DNA of 64,000 nucleotides. Source: Anaerocolumna aminovalerica (GTDB lineage Bacteria > Bacillota > Clostridia > Lachnospirales > Lachnospiraceae). A program made the position numbers and the translations under genes. Positions 53,942-61,851 of this stretch are shown here, piece after piece. The stretch covers positions 62,001-126,000 of the forward strand of contig NZ_FOWD01000001.1 of the NCBI RefSeq assembly GCF_900115365.1. Reading direction: 5' to 3'. The notes beneath the pieces were generated by a model. That model was not told the origin of the DNA. It was given only the letters and a program-made list of their open reading frames with translations, and ran no database searches. How positions within the stretch are numbered: position 1 is the first letter of the stretch; each line of letters begins with the position of its first letter.

Positions 53942-54730
53942 GTGAATATTTTAGTTTGTATTAAACAAGTTCCTGAAACCAACAAAGTTGAAGTGGATCC
54001 CGTTACCGGTGTACTAAAAAGAAATGGTGTAAGCTCTAAGATGAATCCTTATGATTTATATGCAATTGAAACTGCGCTAAGGATTCGTGAAGAAAAAGGA
54101 GGTACCATAACCGTTGTAACTATGGGACCTAATCAGGCTATTAGTATTATAAGGGAAGCTTTCTCTATGGGAGCTGATAAAGGAGCAATTATTTCAGACC
54201 GGAAATTTGGCGGAGCTGACGTGTTGGCAACCAGTTATACCATATCACAAGGGATTAAAAAATTAGGTCAGTTTGATTTAATCCTTTGCGGTAAACAAAC
54301 AACAGATGGAGATACAGCACAAGTAGGGCCAGAAGTAGCAGAATTGCTGCAGATTCCAAGTGTCTCCAATGTGTGTAAAATAAAAGAAATAGCAGATAAT
54401 TCTATTGTTGTGGAAATGGATATGACCGAGGACATAGAAATAGCCAAAGTTACATTTCCTTGTCTTTTATCAGTGGATAAAGATATATTTACCCCAAGGC
54501 TGCCTTCCTATTTGAAAAAGCAAGCCTCCAAAGACCGTGAAATCACAGTTATTACTTTTGATGATCTGGAGGACAAGAATGAAAAACATTATGGACTAAA
54601 TGGCTCGCCAACACAAGTACAGCGCATCTTCCCACCAGAAGTGAATTCCGGTCAGGTAATATGGAAAGGCAATGGTTCAGAACTGGCTAACCGGCTTTAC
54701 GATAAACTGGAAGAATTAAAACTGGTATAG
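53942..54730 (+). CDS. lctB: electron transfer flavoprotein beta subunit of lactate dehydrogenase complex
   Basis: The 262-residue EtfB protein opens with MNILVCIKQVPETNKVEVDP and has LCGKQTTDGDTAQVGPEVAELL (about residues 117-138). It pairs with the EtfA encoded 13 bases downstream. Next to an FAD-dependent lactate/glycolate dehydrogenase, it matches the electron-confurcating LDH-Etf complex first described in Acetobacterium woodii, in which lactate oxidation by NAD+ is driven by ferredoxin oxidation. It starts at GTG 53942 behind AAAGGAG. Glycolate or another 2-hydroxyacid is an alternative substrate. Confidence 0.85.
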   Translation: MNILVCIKQVPETNKVEVDPVTGVLKRNGVSSKMNPYDLYAIETALRIREEKGGTITVVTMGPNQAISIIREAFSMGADKGAIISDRKFGGADVLATSYTISQGIKKLGQFDLILCGKQTTDGDTAQVGPEVAELLQIPSVSNVCKIKEIADNSIVVEMDMTEDIEIAKVTFPCLLSVDKDIFTPRLPSYLKKQASKDREITVITFDDLEDKNEKHYGLNGSPTQVQRIFPPEVNSGQVIWKGNGSELANRLYDKLEELKLV

Positions 54731-54743
54731 GAGGAGTAAGAAC

Positions 54744-55934
54744 ATGGCTAAACTTATTATTAATCAAAGTAAAATTGATAATATAAAAGAATTTATCAGC
54801 ATCTGTCCTTTTGGTGCTTTAGAAGAAGCAGAGGGGGAAGTCAGAGTAAATGCTGCCTGTAAGATGTGTAAATTGTGTGTGAAAAAAGGACCGGAAGGTG
54901 CTGCAACTTATGTGGAAGAGAAGGTAGAAGCAGTAGATAAATCTTTATGGAAAGGTATCGCTGTTTATGTGGACCATATAGATGGGGACATTCATCCTGT
55001 TACTTATGAATTAATCGGTAAAGCAAAAGAACTTGCCAGTAAGATTCATCATCCTGTGTATGCCATTATGATGGGAAGTAATATAAAAGAGAAATGTAAG
55101 GAACTTCTTCATTATGGCATTGATAAAATATTTGTATATGATTTTAAAGAGTTAGACCGTTTTAAGATAGAGCCTTATACGGCAGTTTTTAAAGATTTTA
55201 TTGAAAATATTAAACCAACGGCTATCTTAGTAGGTGCAACTACCGTAGGCCGTCAGCTAGCACCTCGGGTAGCGGCAAGGCTTCAAACTGGTCTAACAGC
55301 AGATTGTACAATACTGGATATGAATGAGGATACTGACCTGATACAAATCCGCCCTGCTTTTGGCGGTAACATAATGGCACAGATCTTAACTCCAAACCAC
55401 AGGCCACAGATGGCAACCGTACGTTATAAAGTTATGGATGCTCCCAAGAGAAAAAAAGAGGAATCCGGTGAAATCCTATTCTGCAATATAGATTCCAAAT
55501 TATTAAAAAACAATGTAGAAGTACTGGATATCATAAAGAAAGAAAAAGAAGAATTTATTGAAGGAGCCGATGTACTGGTGGTTGCAGGCCGTGGTGTGAA
55601 AAAGGAAGAAGATATTGCCATGCTTGAAGAACTTGCTGATTTATTGGGAGGTCAGATTGCTTGTACCAGACCGATGGCTGAAGCCGGATGGATGGAAGCA
55701 AAACGACAAATCGGATTAAGTGGAAGAACAGTCCGGCCAAAACTTATTATCACCTGTGGTGTATCCGGTGCCATTCAGTTTGTGGCAGGTATGAATCATT
55801 CCGAACATATTATAGCTATTAATAAAGATGAGAAAGCTCCAATCTTTAAAGTAGCAAATGACTGTTTGGTAGGAGATTTATATGAAATCATACCAGAATT
55901 AATTGATAAATTAAAGGCAAATAAGGGGGCTTAA
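54744..55934 (+). CDS. lctC: electron transfer flavoprotein alpha subunit with N-terminal FeS domain
   Basis: The 396-residue EtfA protein has a ferredoxin-like extension at about residues 1-60, with C21 in ICPFGAL and C39-x2-C42-x2-C45, enough for one [4Fe-4S] cluster. The Etf alpha domain then ends with the FAD signature [26 protein letters not shown] and [24 protein letters not shown]. The extra cluster is typical of bifurcating Etf proteins in lactate dehydrogenase complexes and would take electrons to or from ferredoxin. Confidence 0.87.
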   Translation: MAKLIINQSKIDNIKEFISICPFGALEEAEGEVRVNAACKMCKLCVKKGPEGAATYVEEKVEAVDKSLWKGIAVYVDHIDGDIHPVTYELIGKAKELASKIHHPVYAIMMGSNIKEKCKELLHYGIDKIFVYDFKELDRFKIEPYTAVFKDFIENIKPTAILVGATTVGRQLAPRVAARLQTGLTADCTILDMNEDTDLIQIRPAFGGNIMAQILTPNHRPQMATVRYKVMDAPKRKKEESGEILFCNIDSKLLKNNVEVLDIIKKEKEEFIEGADVLVVAGRGVKKEEDIAMLEELADLLGGQIACTRPMAEAGWMEAKRQIGLSGRTVRPKLIITCGVSGAIQFVAGMNHSEHIIAINKDEKAPIFKVANDCLVGDLYEIIPELIDKLKANKGA

Positions 55935-55936
55935 CT

Positions 55937-57340
55937 GTGAATTATAAAAGATTGGATCAAACAGATATAGAATACATAGAAAGTATTATTGGAGACAAAG
56001 AACGTGTACTCTATGGTGAAAATATCAATGAAGAATACAGCCACGACGAATTAAGTGGTACGGAAAGTTACCCGGATGTAGTGGTAAGGGTAACCTCAGC
56101 AGAAGAAGTTGCTGCAATTATGAAGTACGCTTATGAGCGTAGGATTCCCGTAACTCCCCGTGGGGCAGGAACCGGCCTGGTAGGCTCTTCTGTAGCCATG
56201 GAACATGGTATTATGTTAGAAACTGGTTTAATGAATCATGTACTGGAACTGGACGAAGATAATCTTACTATCACTGTAGAGCCAGGCGTATTATTAATGG
56301 ACCTGGCAGCTTACGTAGAAGAGAGAGATTTATTTTATCCCCCGGATCCAGGGGAAAAGTCCGCAACCATAGGTGGTAATATCAGCACCAATGCAGGTGG
56401 AATGAGAGCGGTTAAATACGGAGTTACCAGGGATTATGTCCGTGGACTTGAAGTAGTATTGCCCAATGGAGATATTACAACCTTTGGCGGAAAGGTTGTA
56501 AAAAACAGTACCGGCTATGCTTTAAAGGATTTAATGGTAGGTTCCGAAGGAACACTTGGAATTATTACGAAAGCAGTATTAAAATTATTACCCTTGCCTC
56601 AAAAAGCCATCAGTTTATTAATACCATATCCAAGTTTGGAGCAGGCCATAAGAACCGTACCATTAATTATAAAATCAAAGTCCATTCCCACCGCTATTGA
56701 GTTTATGCAGCGGGAAGTAATCATGGATGCAGAAAAATATTTGGGTAAAAAATTCCCTGATAATTCTGCCGATGCCTATCTGTTATTAAAATTTGATGGC
56801 AATTCTGTAGAAGAAATAGAAAAAGCCTATGAAGGAATAGCGCAAATCTGTTTAGAACAAGGAGCAATAGATATTCTAATTTCCGATACGGAAGAGAGAG
56901 AAGAATCTATTTGGAAGGCAAGAGGTGCATTCTTAGAGGCTATTAAAGGCTCCACTACTTATATGGATGAAGTGGATGTTGTTGTTCCGAGAAGCTCTGT
57001 GAATGAGATGGTGGAATATATTCATAACCTTCATGAAAAAGTAGATATCCGGATTAAAAGTTTTGGTCATGCAGGAGATGGCAATCTCCACGCCTATATC
57101 TTAAAGGATGATTTAAGCAACGAAGAATGGGAGCAGAAGATGAAAGCGGCTATGGATAACATTTATGAAAAAGCCAGGGAATTAAATGGCCAGGTATCCG
57201 GTGAACATGGAATCGGATATGCGAAAAAATCTTATCTTTTAGAATCCATGGATCCGGTGGTAGTAGAAATCATGAGAGGAATTAAGAAAGCTTTTGATCC
57301 GAAGAATATTTTAAATCCACATAAGGTATTTGAAAATTAA
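55937..57340 (+). CDS. lctD: FAD-linked lactate/glycolate dehydrogenase (LctD/GlcD-like)
   Basis: The 467-residue enzyme of the vanillyl-alcohol oxidase/GlcD family has a PCMH-type FAD-binding domain (about residues 40-220) with [15 protein letters not shown] and [28 protein letters not shown]. The C-terminal FAD-oxidase domain has [15 protein letters not shown] and [14 protein letters not shown]. It oxidises lactate (or glycolate) and passes electrons to the Etf pair encoded upstream. The gene starts 3 bases after the EtfA stop. No lactate permease or racemase follows in this window. Confidence 0.88.
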   Translation: MNYKRLDQTDIEYIESIIGDKERVLYGENINEEYSHDELSGTESYPDVVVRVTSAEEVAAIMKYAYERRIPVTPRGAGTGLVGSSVAMEHGIMLETGLMNHVLELDEDNLTITVEPGVLLMDLAAYVEERDLFYPPDPGEKSATIGGNISTNAGGMRAVKYGVTRDYVRGLEVVLPNGDITTFGGKVVKNSTGYALKDLMVGSEGTLGIITKAVLKLLPLPQKAISLLIPYPSLEQAIRTVPLIIKSKSIPTAIEFMQREVIMDAEKYLGKKFPDNSADAYLLLKFDGNSVEEIEKAYEGIAQICLEQGAIDILISDTEEREESIWKARGAFLEAIKGSTTYMDEVDVVVPRSSVNEMVEYIHNLHEKVDIRIKSFGHAGDGNLHAYILKDDLSNEEWEQKMKAAMDNIYEKARELNGQVSGEHGIGYAKKSYLLESMDPVVVEIMRGIKKAFDPKNILNPHKVFEN

Positions 57341-57364
57341 TAATACAGGTTATAAATTAAAGAG

Positions 57365-57407
57365 AATCCTGCAAGGGCGGCGGAGCTGTTTATACCTTTG
57401 CAGGATT
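57365..57407. terminator. hairpin between convergent genes
   Basis: AATCCTGCAAGG / CC(T)TTGCAGGATT, an approximately 12-bp stem just after the lactate dehydrogenase gene. It faces the minus-strand lipoprotein gene, so it may serve both directions. Confidence 0.65.
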
Positions 57408-57569
57408 GTACTTTCTGTACAGCTATGTACGTCTTTCTTTTGAGCTAAATCTGTAACTGCATCCAGTGAAAGTTTGCTTTTTTCACTTCTAAAAAATTGC
57501 CATTCCCTATTTATCATAACAATAATTCCGTCATCGTAAAAGGCATATTCCGAACCTATGCAGCCAAAA

Positions 57570-58028
57570 TTACTTTGTCCATTTTGGGATGGAGCTTCTA
57601 GAGGATTCCAATTCACTTTCATCAAATGGGACTGTTGGATTTAAAACCTCGTACCATTCATCACCGATTAGTATATGACAATCATTTTCTCCGTTAATGA
57701 TGTATGAAAAATCCGTATAATTGTTACCCATGTTGAAACTATAAACTTCCCCGCCATCAACATCTCCCGGTGATGAACCGTCTTTATAAACTTTGTGTTT
57801 CATAGACAGATTGGAAGCCCATATTTTTAGTTTTTCTAATGCAGTACCCTCAATGGTGTAATCAGATTCGTTACCACTAAGGATATGATTCACGGTTACT
57901 TCTGTGACTTCTTCAGGAATTAAGGTATTAGGATTCTTCCCGGACTGATTAGCTTTGTTACAAGCTACAAGGAAAAAACAGACTGATAATACAATAGTAA
58001 GTAAAAAGATTATATTATACTTTTTCAT
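57570..58028 (-). CDS. uncharacterised lipoprotein
   Basis: The 152-residue minus-strand protein has a lipoprotein signal peptide ending in lipobox F-L-V-A-C23. The mature part carries a VTEVTVNHILSGNESDYTIEG segment, a YSFNMGNNYTDFSYIINGENDCHILIGDEWYEVLNP strand pattern and a charged end. The general look is of small secreted beta-rich lipoproteins of Lachnospiraceae-like bacteria; no function known. A good AGGAG precedes the start on the minus strand. It is the only convincing minus-strand gene of the window. Confidence 0.72.
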   Translation of the reverse strand: MKKYNIIFLLTIVLSVCFFLVACNKANQSGKNPNTLIPEEVTEVTVNHILSGNESDYTIEGTALEKLKIWASNLSMKHKVYKDGSSPGDVDGGEVYSFNMGNNYTDFSYIINGENDCHILIGDEWYEVLNPTVPFDESELESSRSSIPKWTK

Positions 58029-58330
58029 ATTGATACTCCTTTAATCATTTGATACTTAATTTATATATGATTTGGAACACATTACTTAAAATCTACATTC
58101 AACAGCATTAATGTTATTTTAAAAGAAGCATAAATATAGCGGTAGTCAATCCAAATATTTAACCCAGTTCATTAACATTAACTTTCCACAATCTTAAATT
58201 CATAAATTACAATAATAGTAACTTAAGCATCTAATGCCATTATACAGTATTTGGCATGAAAAGGTAAAGAATAATTAAAGATGCATTGCAACTAACAGCT
58301 TAAAAATTACCAATAAAAAATTAATTTCTA

Positions 58331-58359
58331 TTGACAACAAAATATGTAAATGCTATAAT
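58331..58359 (+). promoter_or_regulatory. consensus sigma-A promoter of the disaccharide ABC/GH65 operon
   Basis: TTGACA (58331-58336), a 17-base spacer and TATAAT (58354-58359): perfect consensus boxes and spacing. Confidence 0.92.
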
Positions 58360-58362
58360 AGG

Positions 58363-58374
58363 TTTAACGTTAAA
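58363..58374. promoter_or_regulatory. LacI-type operator 1
   Basis: TTTAACGTTAAA, a perfect 12-base palindrome with central CG, 3 bases after the -10 box and so over the transcription start. Confidence 0.78.
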
Positions 58375-58404
58375 TGAACAATACACGAAAAAAGTACAGG
58401 TTTA

Positions 58405-58418
58405 GTTTAACGTAAAAC
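58405..58418. promoter_or_regulatory. LacI-type operator 2
   Basis: GTTTAACGTAAAAC, a near-perfect palindrome sharing the TTTAACGT core with operator 1. The centres are 43 bases apart, about four helical turns, so cooperative binding or looping is possible. Confidence 0.75.
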
Positions 58419-58453
58419 TATATAATATTCTTTTATAAGGAAGGGGAAAATTT

Positions 58454-59929
58454 ATGAAAAAAGCAAAAAAACTTATTGGCTTACTGTTATGTTTTTTGCT
58501 GACCGTTACTATGCTGCTGGGCTGCAAGAAGGATAATAAAGTAGATGAAACTAATGCCGAACAAACAACACCTCCCACAACAGATACAGTTAATCCCACT
58601 CAGGCAGCGGCCACAGAAGGTCCTGTTGAAAAGATTCAGTTAAAACTTGGTATTTGGCCGGAAGATACTTTAACAGATGATATTAAAGTTCATGAAGGTT
58701 ATGTAAAGACTTTAAACAACAAAAATCCAAACATTGAGGTAGTACCTGCTTATTACAAATATGCAACAGATACTTTTGTTTCACTTGCAGAGTCAGGTAA
58801 TCTGCCCACTATTTTCGAAACATGGTATACGGAACCTCAGAAATTAATTAACGGCGGTTTTGTAGCAGATATTACCGATGAATTAAAAGCAAGAGGTTGG
58901 GATACAGCAATGAACCCTTCCATTCGCGAATTGTTATCAAAAGACGGAAGAATTTATGGAATTCCACGTGATGGATATGCACTTGGACTTATGGTTAATA
59001 TTGAGCTTTTTGAAGAAGCTGGTTTAGTAGATGAGAATGGATACCCCCAATATCCAAAGACATGGGAAGAACTTGCTCAGATAGGAAAAACCATTAAAGA
59101 TAAGACAGGTCAGGCAGGCCTTTGCCTTTTAGCAAAAGATAATGCAGGTGGCTGGCATTTTAGCAATATTGCCTGGGATTTTGGAGCAACCTTAACCCTT
59201 GTTAAAGATGATAAATTTATAGCAAATGTAAATACTCCGGAAGCCATTGCGGCAATGGAATTTGTAAAGTCTTTAAAATGGGAATATGATATTCTTACTC
59301 CTGATCCTACTAATGAAGACTGGTCAACTGGTTTTGCAAACTTAGGAACCGGTACGGCTGCCATGTACATAGCCGCAAATGATGCGGTGAACCAACCTAC
59401 CCAGGTAAACGAACTTCCTGCTGAAAAACTTGCTTTAATACCTCTTCCGGCAGGTCCTGGCGGACAGTATTCCTTATCCGGCGGTACTCCATATATGTTC
59501 TCAAAAGATGCTACACCGGAACAGATAAATGCTGCCCTTGATTATCTTGAAATTATGGGTAAAGCACCTGTAGCAACTGAAGACGCCATTGCAGGTATGA
59601 AGGCTGATAATCAGAATAAAATTGATAATAATGTTCCCGTTATTCCCCGTTTTCCTTGTTGGGTAGATGAAAAAGTCCTTGCAGCAGAAAAGGCAGTAAC
59701 GGAAGAATATAGTAATGTTGACATGAACCTGTACAATGATTATTTTGCCATATTAAAGAAAGAGGGTAATCTTCGCCTGGAAGAACCGGGATCCGCACAG
59801 GATTTGTATGCTGAACTTACCAAAGTCCTCCAAGCAGTTATTACAGATAAGAATGCAGATGTTGCGTCTCTTATGAAGACTGCAAATGACAACTATCAGA
59901 AACTTTTGGATGAGACGGTAAATAAATAG
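58454..59929 (+). CDS. sugar ABC transporter substrate-binding lipoprotein
   Basis: The 491-residue family-1 solute-binding protein has lipobox L-L-G-C24, a Thr/Pro/Ala-rich linker to about residue 56, then KIQLKLGIWPEDTLTDDIKVHEGYV and the two-lobe fold. Motifs include FETWYTEPQKLINGGFVADITDELKARGWD and SLSGGTPYMFSKDATPEQINAA. It brings a disaccharide or oligosaccharide to the two permeases downstream; the adjacent GH65 phosphorylase suggests an alpha-linked glucose disaccharide such as kojibiose, maltose, nigerose or trehalose. Confidence 0.9.
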   Translation: MKKAKKLIGLLLCFLLTVTMLLGCKKDNKVDETNAEQTTPPTTDTVNPTQAAATEGPVEKIQLKLGIWPEDTLTDDIKVHEGYVKTLNNKNPNIEVVPAYYKYATDTFVSLAESGNLPTIFETWYTEPQKLINGGFVADITDELKARGWDTAMNPSIRELLSKDGRIYGIPRDGYALGLMVNIELFEEAGLVDENGYPQYPKTWEELAQIGKTIKDKTGQAGLCLLAKDNAGGWHFSNIAWDFGATLTLVKDDKFIANVNTPEAIAAMEFVKSLKWEYDILTPDPTNEDWSTGFANLGTGTAAMYIAANDAVNQPTQVNELPAEKLALIPLPAGPGGQYSLSGGTPYMFSKDATPEQINAALDYLEIMGKAPVATEDAIAGMKADNQNKIDNNVPVIPRFPCWVDEKVLAAEKAVTEEYSNVDMNLYNDYFAILKKEGNLRLEEPGSAQDLYAELTKVLQAVITDKNADVASLMKTANDNYQKLLDETVNK

Positions 59930-59938
59930 ATTATAAAG

Positions 59939-59970
59939 TTGATGGGGATCTTTTTTAAGATGCCCATCAA
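59939..59970 (+). repeat. intercistronic hairpin after the binding-protein gene
   Basis: TTGATGGGgATC-tttttta-a-GATgCCCATCAA, a 12-bp stem with one mismatch and no T-run. It probably stabilises the upstream binding-protein mRNA or reduces read-through into the permease genes. Confidence 0.65.
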
Positions 59971-60044
59971 TTCTGAATAGCAGCTAATTGTTTATCGGTG
60001 GTATTTTCTATACAGACAAGTAAAAGCTAAGGAGGACAGATAAG

Positions 60045-60956
60045 GTGGCTGGAAGAAATAAGTACAGGGCAAATAACAAAACAGTGACAGGAATAAAACG
60101 AAAAGATGCGGTAGGATGGCTTATCATGCTTCCCACTATTATATTATTTGCATTTTTTGTGTGGGAGCCATTGTTAGAAAGCATTCGGCTTTCTCTTTAT
60201 ACGGCAAAAGGAATTCGCCTGGAAAGGTTTGTTGGGTTTGAAAATTATATCAGGGTTTTAAAGCATCCGGATTTTCTTGCTGCCTTTTCTAATACGTTTA
60301 CATACATATTTTGGTCTCTTGCAATTGGTTTTTTTATACCTATGATTTTGGCGGTTCTTATAACAGAGACAACTCATTTCAAAAGTTTTTTCAGAGTGGG
60401 CATATATTTTCCCAATATCATGCCGGGACTGGCTACCGTTCTTATGTGGGGATTCTTTTTCCGCCCTGGAAGTACAGGCGTGTTAAATATTATACTGGGC
60501 AAGATTGGTATTGAGCCTCAGGTCTGGCTTACCAATGCGAAATGGACTATTCCCCTTATTGTAATTATTATGACATGGAAAGGTGCGGGTTCTACTGCAT
60601 TAATTTATATGGCAGGGATCTCCAACATCAATCCTGAATTATATGAAGCGGCTACCATAGATGGTGCAGGTATACTTAGCAGGATACGTTATATTATTTT
60701 ACCCGGTATTTTCTCTCTGGCAAAGACCCTTCTTATCTTACAAATTATATCCGTGTTCCAGATTATTTACGAACCGCTCGTTATGACAAATGGAGGACCT
60801 AATAACGCCAGTATCTCCATCATGCATCTGGTTTACAATTATGCTTTTAGAGATTTTAATTATCCAATGGCAGCTGCTTTGTCTGTTATGATGGGCATTG
60901 TATTAATTATATTAAGCGGATTATATTTTAAGATAACTGCTTCTAAAGAAGCTTAG
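60045..60956 (+). CDS. sugar ABC transporter permease (MalF-like)
   Basis: The 303-residue permease has six helices, with basic cytoplasmic N-terminus and EAA loop EAATIDGAGILSRIRYIILPGI (about residues 204-225). It starts at GTG 60045 behind AAGGAGGAC. The second permease follows after 13 bases. No ATPase gene is present, so it probably shares a general sugar ATPase encoded elsewhere. Confidence 0.9.
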   Translation: MAGRNKYRANNKTVTGIKRKDAVGWLIMLPTIILFAFFVWEPLLESIRLSLYTAKGIRLERFVGFENYIRVLKHPDFLAAFSNTFTYIFWSLAIGFFIPMILAVLITETTHFKSFFRVGIYFPNIMPGLATVLMWGFFFRPGSTGVLNIILGKIGIEPQVWLTNAKWTIPLIVIIMTWKGAGSTALIYMAGISNINPELYEAATIDGAGILSRIRYIILPGIFSLAKTLLILQIISVFQIIYEPLVMTNGGPNNASISIMHLVYNYAFRDFNYPMAAALSVMMGIVLIILSGLYFKITASKEA

Positions 60957-60969
60957 GGGGGGTGATTCC

Positions 60970-61848
60970 ATGTTTTTTGATAATTACAGAAAAAAAGAAG
61001 ACGGAGCAGTTCGCTTTTATGACCTGCATTCCAAACGTACCAAAATACTACTTATTATAATTTACCTAATATGTCTGGCTGTCATTATAGTGTCTCTCTT
61101 TCCGCCTATTTGGGTATTCCTTGCAAGCTTTAAGGATATTAAAGAGTTTCGGAGAAGTGCCACCATATTGCCTTCACAGTTTGATTTTAGCGTATATGCA
61201 AAGACCTGGAATGACTTGAAATTCGCCAAGTTTTACATAAATTCTTTTATATCTGTTGCAGGAAGTGTTTTATCTGCGGTTATATTTAACGGATTATTAG
61301 CTTATGTACTTGGTGTTATCAAACCCAAGGGACATAAAGTCATATATGGACTTGTTATGTGGAGTTTATTGATTCCGTCAACCACCAGCGTTGTTGCATT
61401 GTTCATTAATATTAACAGAATCGGAATCAATCAGTCTTTCTTACCGCTTTGGCTTTCTTTTGGTGCCAATGCATTTTATGTAGTATTATTTAAACAATTT
61501 TTTGAGCGGCTGCCAAAGGAATTAGTTGAAGCAGCCAAATTAGACGGTTGCGGTTATTTGAAAACTTTTACTAATATTATTCTTCCGCTGTCAAAGTCCA
61601 TTGTTATGGTGGTAGTTATATTTGCTGTAAATGCCGCCTGGTCAGATTTCCTCCTGCCCTATCTGGTATTGAACGGCTCAGGAAAGGAAACGGTTATGGT
61701 ACGGTTGTTTATGTTTCGAACATCCAATGCAACGGACGTAGAAGTATTAAGAGCAGTAGCATTTTCAATAATACCGCCGGTCATATTATTTACTATTTTT
61801 CAGAAACAAATAACAGAAGGTGCATCAGCAGGAGCATTAAAGGGGTAG
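60970..61848 (+). CDS. sugar ABC transporter permease (MalG-like)
   Basis: The 292-residue second permease has six helices, with EAA loop EAAKLDGCGYLKTFTNIILPLSKS (about residues 184-207) and the typical C-terminal ITEGASAGALKG. It directly precedes the GH65 gene (3 bases). Confidence 0.9.
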   Translation: MFFDNYRKKEDGAVRFYDLHSKRTKILLIIIYLICLAVIIVSLFPPIWVFLASFKDIKEFRRSATILPSQFDFSVYAKTWNDLKFAKFYINSFISVAGSVLSAVIFNGLLAYVLGVIKPKGHKVIYGLVMWSLLIPSTTSVVALFININRIGINQSFLPLWLSFGANAFYVVLFKQFFERLPKELVEAAKLDGCGYLKTFTNIILPLSKSIVMVVVIFAVNAAWSDFLLPYLVLNGSGKETVMVRLFMFRTSNATDVEVLRAVAFSIIPPVILFTIFQKQITEGASAGALKG

Positions 61849-61851
61849 AGC

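Larger units (their letters stand above)
58029..58453. other. divergent intergenic region with the sugar-operon promoter and operators
   Basis: The 425-base gap separates the minus-strand lipoprotein from the sugar importer. The right part holds the promoter (58331-58359) and two operators (58363-58374, 58405-58418). From 58040 to 58320 I see only AT-rich sequence, presumably including the lipoprotein's own promoter. Confidence 0.55.

Noticed and set aside
57350-57625. Minus-strand 91-codon frame overlapping the end of the lipoprotein gene
   Set aside because: It has no ribosome binding site, it overlaps the lipoprotein frame by 56 bases, and its last codons run through the hairpin at 57365-57407. 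Part of it (FGCIGSEYAFYDDGI) looks protein-like, so a small decayed gene cannot be ruled out, but I did not annotate it.
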